From Bacteroides intestinalis DSM 17393 (GTDB taxonomy: Bacteria > Bacteroidota > Bacteroidia > Bacteroidales > Bacteroidaceae), in the NCBI RefSeq assembly GCF_000172175.1, contig NZ_ABJL02000008.1:2480001-2544000 (forward strand): a stretch of DNA of 64,000 nucleotides, written 5' to 3'. The notes beneath the pieces are model-generated. The model saw only the letters and a list, made by a program, of their open reading frames with translations. It made no database searches and was not told where the DNA came from. This document shows, piece by piece, positions 35,646 to 44,535 of the stretch. The position numbers were made by a program, and so were the translations under genes. How positions within the stretch are numbered: the stretch's first letter is position 1; every line of letters starts with the position of its first letter.

Positions 35646-38474
35646 TTAGAATGTACCTTTGAGGCCAAGCTGGTAGAAGCGTGTCTGAGGTGCGCTACCC
35701 ACATTCAATTCCAAAGCCTTACGTTCCTTGGCAATGGTAAGCAAATTGTTGGCGTTGACAAAGAAACTCAAACCCTTGACGAAAGATCCTCTCAACACCT
35801 CTTTAGGCATATTGTAGGTAAGCTGAACCTGAGTCAGATTGAATCGGTCGTTCTTGTACATCCAGAAGTCCGAGGTACGGAAGTTGTTGTCACCACCGGT
35901 AGTGGTCAGACGAGGATAAGTAGCTGTAGCTACCGTCTCAGGAGTCCATCGATTACGTACTACTTCAGAATATTTACCGTCACCTTTCACCCAATAATAT
36001 GAATTGTCCTTCATGCCATAGCCACCTATGTAAAGATTGCCCATCACATACAGAGTAAAGTCACGCCATTTGGCAGTCAAATTAATACCACTCATAAAGG
36101 GAGAGTCCCAACGTCCCAGGAATACACGGTCGTTGTCATCAACCTTACCATCGTTGTTCTGATCTTTATAACGGATATCACCGGGCTTCACGTCACCGAA
36201 AGTTTGTTTGGGAGCAGCCTCAATCTCAGCCTGATCGTTAAAGAATCCTTCGCTCTGCAATCCCCAGTGTCCGTTCAATGGACGACCTACAGCTGACAAA
36301 TATTCAAACTCAATATTTTCATCACGCTTTTCAGCCGTACTCTTATACCACATTCCGCTCACACCGAGCGTCAAATCCACTTCACCCACTTTCTTGTTGG
36401 CGTAAACACTGAAATCGAAACCTGTCCGCTTATCCTCATTGAAGTTTACATAAGGAATAATGGATGATGACGGATAGCCCACCTGTGTGAAATAAATCGG
36501 ATACAATGAACTGGTACGAGCCAGACCGCCCTCCATCTTACTGGTGAAGAAATTGAAGTCGAATGTAAGTTGCCTGTTCCACATAGAACCACGCAACCCT
36601 GCCGTGAACTCTTTACGCTTCACGAAAGTCATGGCAGAGCCGTCTCCACGCTGGAACTCAGTAGCAGACAGACCGCCATTGTCACCCCAACTATACCAAC
36701 CACCGGGCTGTACCACCGGTTTGTAAAGGAAGTAACCGTCTTCATTGTCACTGGTAGTGATATCAAGATCCTGATTGATGATACCTGCCGAGGCAGTAAG
36801 CATCAAGTTGTCAAATATTGAATTTTCCATGAAATCTTCTTTTGCAAGATTCCATCCCAAAGTGACTGTAGGAGAAAACGCCGCACGGTTACCTTCGGGC
36901 AACTTTGTGGAATAAGGCATTGCAGCACTGAAATCCGCATAATATTTATGCTGATAGTTGTAGGATGCCTGAAAACCTAAATTGGCATTGGTAGTACGGT
37001 GATAATGTCCGCTACGTTGGGTCTGCCATGCATTGGCCAGCACCATGGCGAACACATTGTGGTCTTCGTTGAAAGTGTTCTGGTAATCGAACTGACCGGA
37101 AACGTTGTAGGTATAACGGTAGGCCGAATTGTTGATATTCTCAACACCACTTTTTTCATCCTTGCCATATTGCGTGATACTTGAAATGACATCATGCCCG
37201 TTATAGGTACTCCACGCCGGTGCGAAAGTAGCATAAGTGCTACTATACCCCTGATCATAGGTAGAAGCATAGTCAATACCATATTTGGCACGGAAATAAA
37301 GTCCTTTAAGCAAGGGAGAAAGATTGACATCAAAACGCGTATTGAACTGGAACTGGCGGCTCACAAACTTATTGTCGCCGGCCGCGTATGCATCAGCCAC
37401 CGGATTAGTGGGATTCTGCTGCGTACCACCAAAGAAGTACTTGCCATCTTGGATATAATTACTGTTAAGCACAGTGCTCAGGGAATTTTGGTCTGCATCC
37501 TCAATATAACTCAACGGAATAAACGGAGACACCAGATGAGGACGCAACGTAGCAGCTTGCCCCCACCAGTCTACATTAGCCGAATAAGAATCATAAAATG
37601 TCACATTAGCATCAGCTTGCGCGGTGATAAGTTTATGCAACTTCATATCCACATTTCCACGGACAAAGAAACGGCTGATGTAGTTATCTTCCGTATTACC
37701 CACTTTAAGAAGCGAAGATTCGCGATAGTAACCGGTAGAAGTATAATATTTCACTTTCTCGCTACCGCCCGAAATTTCGGCAATCGCTTCCGAACGGTTG
37801 TATGCCTTCCTTAAATATTCGGAAGAATACATGTCGAAATCAGGATAACGATAGGGATTCAAACCCGAAGCATGATTGTAAATATCCTCCTGCGAGTAAT
37901 TGGCAGTAAGACCATCGTTGAGACGTGCCTCATTATAAAGGGTCATATACTCTGCCGAACCCAAATATTTCGGGTATGACTTAGGAGTATAAAAACCGCT
38001 GTTAGCGTGAATATTTATTCTGAGGTCACCCACTTCGCCACGCTTGGTGGTGATTGAAATGACACCTTTAGCCGCACGCGGACCATAGAGCACTACAGCA
38101 GAAGCTCCTTTCAAAAGGGTAATCTGGTCTATCTCGTGGGGAAGCACGTTATTCGCATCACGCACCATACCATCCACTATGACAAGATATTCATTGTTTC
38201 CCCAGATATTACCGTTGAAACCACCAACGACATTGTCAACCAGACTCAAACTATAGGTTGTATATGTCTTTTCCGACATTTCTTTCATATCAATGACCGA
38301 TACTCCACCCAACAGATCATTACGGTCTATGGAACGAAATGCCACTTGCACCTTCTGAAGCGTATCGGCTTGGATTACTTCCACCAAGTCGGCCAGCGTC
38401 TCTTGAGCGGCAATGTGTGTGTGAGCGAAGGCCAACGCCGCACAGAATACAAGTCCTTTATATATATGTTTCAT
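35646..38474 (-). CDS. xusC: SusC/RagA-family TonB-dependent transporter, short form (second pair)
   Basis: The 942-residue product has a signal peptide ending near HIAAQ. It carries a TonB plug (LVIVDGMVRDANNVLPHEIDQITLLKGASAVVLYGPRAAKGVISITTKRG region, about 95-150) and a 22-strand barrel that ends in an aromatic residue (LGLKGTF). Unlike XusA it lacks the N-terminal CarboxypepD_reg-like domain, and the region before the plug is short (about 25-80). It therefore belongs to the shorter class of SusC proteins. It should import larger or differently branched xylo-oligosaccharides than XusA, in complex with XusD; the division of substrates is inference. Confidence 0.93.
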   Translation of the reverse strand: MKHIYKGLVFCAALAFAHTHIAAQETLADLVEVIQADTLQKVQVAFRSIDRNDLLGGVSVIDMKEMSEKTYTTYSLSLVDNVVGGFNGNIWGNNEYLVIVDGMVRDANNVLPHEIDQITLLKGASAVVLYGPRAAKGVISITTKRGEVGDLRINIHANSGFYTPKSYPKYLGSAEYMTLYNEARLNDGLTANYSQEDIYNHASGLNPYRYPDFDMYSSEYLRKAYNRSEAIAEISGGSEKVKYYTSTGYYRESSLLKVGNTEDNYISRFFVRGNVDMKLHKLITAQADANVTFYDSYSANVDWWGQAATLRPHLVSPFIPLSYIEDADQNSLSTVLNSNYIQDGKYFFGGTQQNPTNPVADAYAAGDNKFVSRQFQFNTRFDVNLSPLLKGLYFRAKYGIDYASTYDQGYSSTYATFAPAWSTYNGHDVISSITQYGKDEKSGVENINNSAYRYTYNVSGQFDYQNTFNEDHNVFAMVLANAWQTQRSGHYHRTTNANLGFQASYNYQHKYYADFSAAMPYSTKLPEGNRAAFSPTVTLGWNLAKEDFMENSIFDNLMLTASAGIINQDLDITTSDNEDGYFLYKPVVQPGGWYSWGDNGGLSATEFQRGDGSAMTFVKRKEFTAGLRGSMWNRQLTFDFNFFTSKMEGGLARTSSLYPIYFTQVGYPSSSIIPYVNFNEDKRTGFDFSVYANKKVGEVDLTLGVSGMWYKSTAEKRDENIEFEYLSAVGRPLNGHWGLQSEGFFNDQAEIEAAPKQTFGDVKPGDIRYKDQNNDGKVDDNDRVFLGRWDSPFMSGINLTAKWRDFTLYVMGNLYIGGYGMKDNSYYWVKGDGKYSEVVRNRWTPETVATATYPRLTTTGGDNNFRTSDFWMYKNDRFNLTQVQLTYNMPKEVLRGSFVKGLSFFVNANNLLTIAKERKALELNVGSAPQTRFYQLGLKGTF

Positions 38475-38503
38475 TTTTTATAGTCTTTATGTTAATAAAA
38501 CCA

Positions 38504-40366
38504 TTACCAACCGGGATTTTGGTTGAATTCCGGATACATCGTCACATCGCTTGTCTTGAACGGCAACCAATAGTGCTTACTTGTCAATTTACGTTCCGTC
38601 ACCACCTCTTCACGGAAGTTTATAACTTTACGTTCTTTAGGCTCAGCCTTAGGGTCAAATGCCTCTGCACGATCAAACAGTTGCTTGGTTTTGATATTGT
38701 AAGGATATTCAGTCAGCAACTTCCAACGGCGCAGGTCATTGAAACGATGTCCTTCATAAGCCAATTCCACGGCACGTTCACGACGAACTTCACCCATGAA
38801 TTTCTCCAGGTCGGTGGTGTAGCTGGCTGCAACATCCTCCACACCTGCACGTTCACGGATCACATTCACCGCTTCTACTGCACTCTTTGAAAAAGAGGTA
38901 GATTTACCGTTGGCAGAACCGTAGCCTTGTGCGGCAGCTTCGGCATACAATAAATATACTTCCGCCAAACGTAACCATGCCAAATGGAAATGAGTAGCTT
39001 TCCCATAACCATAGTCCTGATCACCCTTATTGGCACCCAATGGAATAAATTTATAGTTGAAATAGCCTGTACGACTGGTTTTCTGAGGATCGTTACAACA
39101 GTTTCCACCTTCGTATAGATTGGCATACTCATACTCTTTATAGTCCTCTGCATTTTTGATCTGCTTGACACCATCGTAAATAAAGTTATTATAAAAACGA
39201 GGGTCGCGATCTTTCCACGGCTGTGACTTGCTAAAGTTGGAGTTGGGATCATCAAGAGGCATACCGTTTGCCATACCAAAATAATTCACGTAATTAGCTG
39301 CAGGGCAAAGAATGATACCATCACCGTCACAAATATATGAAAGTTGATAGGAATTCATCTGACGCCAGTAGGAATCAGCACCGAAAGTAGGGCTACGCAT
39401 GATGGCTTCGGTACCACCGGGCATCAGCCAGTTCTGCTCTTTGGTATAGAACAGGTTGCTGTAATGTTCGAAATCTACCAAAGCATATTGGGTCTGGCCA
39501 CCCTCTACCATTGCAAGTACCTTACCCAGAACTTCGGCAGCACGTTTACAATATTCCGCATCGTAAGAACGGTCACTGTTTTCCCCTCCATTCTTCATCA
39601 AAGGACTACCGGCATAAAGCAGGCATTTACCCAAATAAGAGAGCGCCCAGATTTTGTTGGGACGGAAAGCATTATTACCCTTCGTACGGCTACCGGTAGC
39701 AGTATCATCCCAGTCAACAGGAAGCAGGTCGGCAGCACGCTGAAAGTCTTTTGCCATCTTCTCAGCATTTTCCTGATAGCTTTCGCGCGGCATATTGAAC
39801 TGTTCGACAGGAGAAAGAGGTCTTTCCAGATAAGGCAGACCGCCCCAGTAAGTTGTCAGTTGAAAGTAAAACCAGGCACGGAAGAAATAAAGTTGGCCTT
39901 CAAGAAAATCACGTTCTTCTTGCGTGGCATCCTTCAGCATACCATTCTGTAGAGCCTCAAGACCAAGATTGGCCTGACGGATAGCATACCAGCCACCTCC
40001 CCAAAGGGATTTGGCAAAACGGTCACCGTCCAGCGACCAACTTCTATCCAAGAAACAGTCTCCCTTGCCAATGTAAGTACGGTAGTTTCCACCATCAATA
40101 GCATATCCCATCAAGTACTCACCGTTACCGGTGGTAATCACTTCGTCGTCACCCCAGTTAAAAGAGCTAACCCAATAATGCTTTGCTAAATCGGGAATGA
40201 CATTATACATTACTTCAATAAATCCTTGAAAATTATTAAAGTTCTTAAACGCATCTTCTTCTGAAAGAACAGAGTCAGAATCTCTTTCCAAATAGTCGGT
40301 ACACGAAGTAAAAGCGAAACTGACGGAGAGCAATGCGAAAAGTATGTAAAAAATCTTATTTTTCAT
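38504..40366 (-). CDS. xusB: SusD/RagB-family xylan-binding lipoprotein (first pair)
   Basis: The 620-residue lipoprotein has the lipobox AFTSC (Cys about residue 21). SusD-fold markers are the N-terminal TDYLERDSDSVLSEEDAFKN, the helical repeats (GQLYFFRAWFYFQLTTYWGGLPY) and the C-terminal block RRERAVELAYEGHRFNDLRRWK. It sits 12 bases after xusA and would be the surface lid of that transporter. It has only distant resemblance to XusD, so the two pairs probably have different binding preferences. Confidence 0.94.
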   Translation of the reverse strand: MKNKIFYILFALLSVSFAFTSCTDYLERDSDSVLSEEDAFKNFNNFQGFIEVMYNVIPDLAKHYWVSSFNWGDDEVITTGNGEYLMGYAIDGGNYRTYIGKGDCFLDRSWSLDGDRFAKSLWGGGWYAIRQANLGLEALQNGMLKDATQEERDFLEGQLYFFRAWFYFQLTTYWGGLPYLERPLSPVEQFNMPRESYQENAEKMAKDFQRAADLLPVDWDDTATGSRTKGNNAFRPNKIWALSYLGKCLLYAGSPLMKNGGENSDRSYDAEYCKRAAEVLGKVLAMVEGGQTQYALVDFEHYSNLFYTKEQNWLMPGGTEAIMRSPTFGADSYWRQMNSYQLSYICDGDGIILCPAANYVNYFGMANGMPLDDPNSNFSKSQPWKDRDPRFYNNFIYDGVKQIKNAEDYKEYEYANLYEGGNCCNDPQKTSRTGYFNYKFIPLGANKGDQDYGYGKATHFHLAWLRLAEVYLLYAEAAAQGYGSANGKSTSFSKSAVEAVNVIRERAGVEDVAASYTTDLEKFMGEVRRERAVELAYEGHRFNDLRRWKLLTEYPYNIKTKQLFDRAEAFDPKAEPKERKVINFREEVVTERKLTSKHYWLPFKTSDVTMYPEFNQNPGW

Positions 40367-40378
40367 CTTCCGTTTATA

Positions 40379-43300
40379 TTAAAGTGTAATTTTAAAACCT
40401 AAGTTAAAACGACGCTGGGTAGGATATGCGCTCCATCCACCGGTATTCGATTCACGGTCATCAGGCATATCGGTCCAGAGGAAAAGGTTATTACCGTTGA
40501 CAAATACCTTCAAACTGCTCAATCCCGAAGCCTTCAACCATTTCTCCTTAGAGAAAGTATACGAAAGTTCAGCATACTTCAAACGAGTGTATGAACCATC
40601 GAATAGGAAACGGGTACCATCTGTATATTTGCTTGCCTGATTCAGCCAGCGAGGCAGAGGTACATCAGCATTCTGATTGTCCGGACTCCAATAGCTGCCT
40701 TCGAAGAAAGCCGTATTTCGCGTACCACCCAAGCTGGTCAAGCCAACAGAACGGCTCACATTGTTTACGCCATAAAACTGAACGAAACAGCTCCAACCTT
40801 TATAATCGAAACCTATCTGAAGGTTCATTGTATTCTGTGGAATACCCGTATAGCCATAAGGAATATTATCATCCTGAGTAATCATACCATCGGCATCATA
40901 GTCAAGAATTATATAGTTACCCGGTTTACGGTTCTCATCATATTCATCGTGTGCGGTGCTACCATAAAGTTCATCCCAACTGTTGTAGTATCCCTTATCT
41001 ACATACGAATAATTCTGATTAATACCTTTGTTGGCCTTTTTCTGATACTCCGGCATAAGGCTGGGGTCATCCGCTTCCTTGATTTCACTTACGGCATGAG
41101 TAAGAGAAGCATTTCCCCAAAGACGCCAACTACGCGTCAGTTGCTTATTCCAACGGATTTCCAATTCGTAACCTTTGCTATCCACTTTGCCCAAATTGGC
41201 AATAGGAGCTTCCGTACCGAAGTATGAAGGAATAGCACGCTGAGTACCCGGAATCAAAATGTCGGTACGCTTTTCCTTGAAGTAGTCGAACGAACCGGAA
41301 ATAACCCCTCCGAAAAATGCAAAATCTGCTGCAATATCAAGTTTAGTGGCCACCTCCCATTGAAGTTCCGGATTACCCATCTGTGTCTGTTGCCACCACT
41401 TGTAAGGACTTTTGGCAGGATCTACCCCGGTCAACGACTGACGATAATTGCCACCATTGCTCCAAACATCCATATAACCAAAACGATAATCTTTATTCCC
41501 TACCCGTAAGCCATCTTGACCAATCTGACCATAAGATGCACGGAATTTCAACATATCCAACCACTTCAGGTTAAGCTTCTTCACCAAAGGTTCTTCCGAA
41601 ACCATCCATCCGACAGCACCGGAATTGAAGAAAGCGAAACGATTTTCCGAAGAATAAAGGTCAGAACCGTTGTAAGCACCGTTATACTCCACCATATAGC
41701 GACTGGCATAGTCGTAAGTCGCACGGAATACCCAGTTTTCACGACGGAAAGGTTGTTCGCTACCTTTTGCATACTGTTCGCGAGTGAAGTTACCCATAGC
41801 ACCCACTGTATGATCACCAAATTTGTTGGAATAGTTCAACTGTACGGAATAGTCCATACGACGGTATGTTTCACCATTATTAACAGAACCCGCACCCGTT
41901 TTCCAAGCATTGTTATTCTTGAAGTCAAACTTATATAATGCATCTGTACTGATATCGGTGTATTCTTTACCAGTCTCAGGATCAATCCATTTGTGAGCTT
42001 CATCTTCCCAGTCAGTTGTATCATCCACACCACGGCCTGTTTCACGGAAAGCATTATCAAAAGCCAGCTTAGCCTGTACATTCAATCCTTTAAGCAGGAA
42101 ACCAAGATCCTGTTCGAGGGTAAAGTCAGTATTCAAACGATCGTCGGTGGTATAACCGATACCGTTAACACTAAGGTCTTCATAACTATTAGTAGCAGCC
42201 TGAGTCGGGTTAGGTTGATAATATCCGAAAGTACCATCGCTATATACAGGCATAAAAGAGTCGGGTGCAATGCCATAGAAAGCACTCCACACCAAATTTT
42301 CATACTGCCCCTGCGTGGCTTTCTTTACCGCATGAGAACCAGACAGATTAAGATGCAATTTGGTAGTCTTGGTGAGATTGAAGTCAAGGTTACTGCGTAC
42401 GTTTATACGATCATAGCTGAAACCCGGATCGTAACCTTTCACGTTGGTTACTTTCTTATATATATCTCCTTCATGTGCAAAATCGGCAGAAGCGAAATAC
42501 TTTACAAACTTCGTACCACCACTAATGTTCACGTTGGCATTATAAGATGTAGCGACATCTTTCAACAGATAATCTACCCAATTTATATTAGGATAACGTT
42601 CTGCCTCAGCCTGATTAGCCGGATGACGATACTTATGCAAACGGTCCTGAGTCAGATAATAACTCCATGAATCCGGGTGATAAGCCAGTTCATTTTCTAT
42701 AACTTGATTGCGGAGTGAAAGCGCATCATACGCATCCATCATGTCAGGCAATTTAGAATAAGTTTTCAGCGTCGTGCTGGCATTGACATTAATCACTGCC
42801 TTACCTTCTTCACCACGTTTAGTAGTAATCAAAATTACACCATTGGCACCACGCACACCAAATACAGCTGTTGCCGATGCGTCTTTCAATACAGAAATGG
42901 ATGCCACTGAATTAATATCCACTGAAGCCATAGGACGTTCTACACCATCCACCAACACAAGCGGATCACTTGAGTTCCATGATGTCACACCACGAATAGT
43001 GATCTTCGGATCTTCATCACCCGGTTTACCTGTGTCAGTCATAGTTACTACACCAGGAAGATTACCCGTCAAAGCCTGCCCCAAACTTGTCACACCACCC
43101 GTACGTTCCAAGGTTTTGGAATTGGTCTGTGCAATGGCACCTACAACTGAGGCTTTCTTTTGCTGACCAAAACCTACCACTACTACTTCTTCCAGTTGTT
43201 GGCTGTCATCTTCCAAAATCACTTTAATCGGTTTTTGAACCGTTGCTTTCACTTCTTGTGATTTCATACCGATAAATGAAACAACAAGAGTTACATTATC

Positions 43301-43522
43301 ACTAGGAACAGCCAACGTAAAATTTCCATCTATATCTGATATCGTACCTATTGAAGTGTTGCCTTTCACAACGATGGAAGCACCAATTACAGTTTCTCCA
43401 GTGCCATCAAGAACTGTTCCTTTTACCGTTACCCCATTTTGCGCTAAAGTTGGCAAGCAACTTAATAGCAACAAAACCAGTAGATAAGGGATCTTTTTGG
43501 TTTTTTTTGTTACATTTTTCAT
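40379..43522 (-). CDS. xusA: SusC/RagA-family TonB-dependent transporter (first pair)
   Basis: The 1047-residue product has a signal peptide (to about PTLAQ), a CarboxypepD_reg-like domain (about 32-110, VKGTVLDGTGETVIGASIVV), and the SusC signature box EEVVVVGFGQQKKASVVGAI before the plug domain (about 125-235). The 22-strand barrel ends in FNLGFKITL. It is the outer-membrane pore of the main xylan uptake pair and the first gene of the six-gene operon xusA-B-C-D-E-GH10. Its leader is about 230 nt from a -7 box at 43758, and upstream lies the shared ATGTAAC repeat pair, which fits control by the hybrid regulator. Confidence 0.95.
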   Translation of the reverse strand: MKNVTKKTKKIPYLLVLLLLSCLPTLAQNGVTVKGTVLDGTGETVIGASIVVKGNTSIGTISDIDGNFTLAVPSDNVTLVVSFIGMKSQEVKATVQKPIKVILEDDSQQLEEVVVVGFGQQKKASVVGAIAQTNSKTLERTGGVTSLGQALTGNLPGVVTMTDTGKPGDEDPKITIRGVTSWNSSDPLVLVDGVERPMASVDINSVASISVLKDASATAVFGVRGANGVILITTKRGEEGKAVINVNASTTLKTYSKLPDMMDAYDALSLRNQVIENELAYHPDSWSYYLTQDRLHKYRHPANQAEAERYPNINWVDYLLKDVATSYNANVNISGGTKFVKYFASADFAHEGDIYKKVTNVKGYDPGFSYDRINVRSNLDFNLTKTTKLHLNLSGSHAVKKATQGQYENLVWSAFYGIAPDSFMPVYSDGTFGYYQPNPTQAATNSYEDLSVNGIGYTTDDRLNTDFTLEQDLGFLLKGLNVQAKLAFDNAFRETGRGVDDTTDWEDEAHKWIDPETGKEYTDISTDALYKFDFKNNNAWKTGAGSVNNGETYRRMDYSVQLNYSNKFGDHTVGAMGNFTREQYAKGSEQPFRRENWVFRATYDYASRYMVEYNGAYNGSDLYSSENRFAFFNSGAVGWMVSEEPLVKKLNLKWLDMLKFRASYGQIGQDGLRVGNKDYRFGYMDVWSNGGNYRQSLTGVDPAKSPYKWWQQTQMGNPELQWEVATKLDIAADFAFFGGVISGSFDYFKEKRTDILIPGTQRAIPSYFGTEAPIANLGKVDSKGYELEIRWNKQLTRSWRLWGNASLTHAVSEIKEADDPSLMPEYQKKANKGINQNYSYVDKGYYNSWDELYGSTAHDEYDENRKPGNYIILDYDADGMITQDDNIPYGYTGIPQNTMNLQIGFDYKGWSCFVQFYGVNNVSRSVGLTSLGGTRNTAFFEGSYWSPDNQNADVPLPRWLNQASKYTDGTRFLFDGSYTRLKYAELSYTFSKEKWLKASGLSSLKVFVNGNNLFLWTDMPDDRESNTGGWSAYPTQRRFNLGFKITL

Positions 43523-43757
43523 ACCATTAGTTTAAAATATTAAAAACTACATTCTCTTTTTTCATTAGCTATTATAGATAGCTTTAGCTGTCATCATACT
43601 TGTATTTCATAATTAATTAGTCTTTTAAGATTAATAATTCAATGGTTAATAATCATATTACATTATTACATATATTAGCATTTCATATCATAAAAGGAAA
43701 GAAAAGTGTTTTCCATACATATCTCTCCAAACATTACAGCGTGCTTTTTCACAGGTG

Positions 43758-43844
43758 CAAATATATGTACCAAAACAGAACAGCAGGCACGATCATGCTA
43801 CACGTTTTTTTGATGATATTACATCTTTCCATTCGATGTTACAT
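43758..43844 (-). promoter_or_regulatory. Promoter and putative regulator operator of the xus operon
   Basis: On the minus strand the -7 box TATATTTG (43758-43765) is preceded by two direct repeats read on the plus strand as GATATTACAT (43815-43824) and GATGTTACAT (43835-43844), 20 bp apart. The distance from the -7 box to the proximal repeat core is 52 nt, as at the GH35 promoter. No strong -33 box is present, as expected for an activator-dependent promoter. Confidence 0.65.
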
Positions 43845-44431
43845 TCTTTTTTGATTGTATTTCGTAAATCAATATAAAAAACTATATATCAACTAATTAC
43901 ACAAACAATAAAGAAGTTTTTTTTTAAAAGACAATAGAGAGCTTGAGAAGTTACTTTCGAGGAAGAAAAACAAAAGAATTATGAACTAAAATTACAAGAG
44001 AAATGCAAAAAAAACAGCATAGTAACGTATCACAAAAAATATGTAACCCACTTGTTAAAGCACTAAAATGACTTTCATTCATTTATTGCAGAAATACATC
44101 CATTAACACTTTTGAGTCTTTTAATTCTTTTCAATCAAGATCAGACAGGGGAGGGATTATATCTTTTATATACTCATCGCCTGAGAGAAGAGGCCTTTAA
44201 GAACAGAGGGGTTATATAGTAAAGAAAATAGCTGACAAATGGAAATTGGGTAAAGTGAAAGTCTTTCAGGATATTTACGTAACTGGAGCAAAATGAGCAG
44301 CTTGAGCGAAAACGAGCAATATGACAAAATGTAAATCGTGATGCCTGAGGTTGCTTTCTTTCGTGCCAATGTTCATTGTGACTCAAAAGAACGCAAAGAT
44401 TACCTATCAGGCAAATGCAGCATGATTTATA
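43845..44431. other. Non-coding region between the xus and GH115 operons
   Basis: About 590 bases hold no convincing gene. A GTAAC pair (44022-44026 and 44043-44047, 21 bp apart) faces rightward with no gene downstream. From 44286 to 44317 four GAGC words recur at 9-10-base steps. A 97-codon minus-strand frame (44174-44467) has a Cys/Phe/Ser-rich composition and runs through the terminator hairpin, so it is probably not coding. Confidence 0.5.
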
Positions 44432-44464
44432 AAACAGATGTATTGCAACAAAATACATCTGTTT
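44432..44464 (-). terminator. Terminator of the GH115-esterase operon
   Basis: AAACAGATGTATT (44432-44444) and its complement AATACATCTGTTT (44452-44464) form a perfect 13-bp stem with a 7-base loop, 72 bases beyond the esterase stop. On the minus strand the stem ends in TTTT. Confidence 0.75.
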
Positions 44465-44535
44465 CACTATCTTATTGTCATATTATGCCAAACGCATAAA
44501 TTCCGGTGTTTTTTTAGTCAATCAAGTTTAGGGAA

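Noticed and set aside
43523..43757. Riboswitch in the long xusA leader
   Set aside because: The 230-nt leader is AT-rich and shows no strong helices or known riboswitch core.
44174..44467. 97-codon minus-strand gene next to the GH115 operon
   Set aside because: It runs through the terminator hairpin at 44432-44464, its composition is skewed to Cys/Phe/Ser, and no domain is seen. Treated as non-coding.
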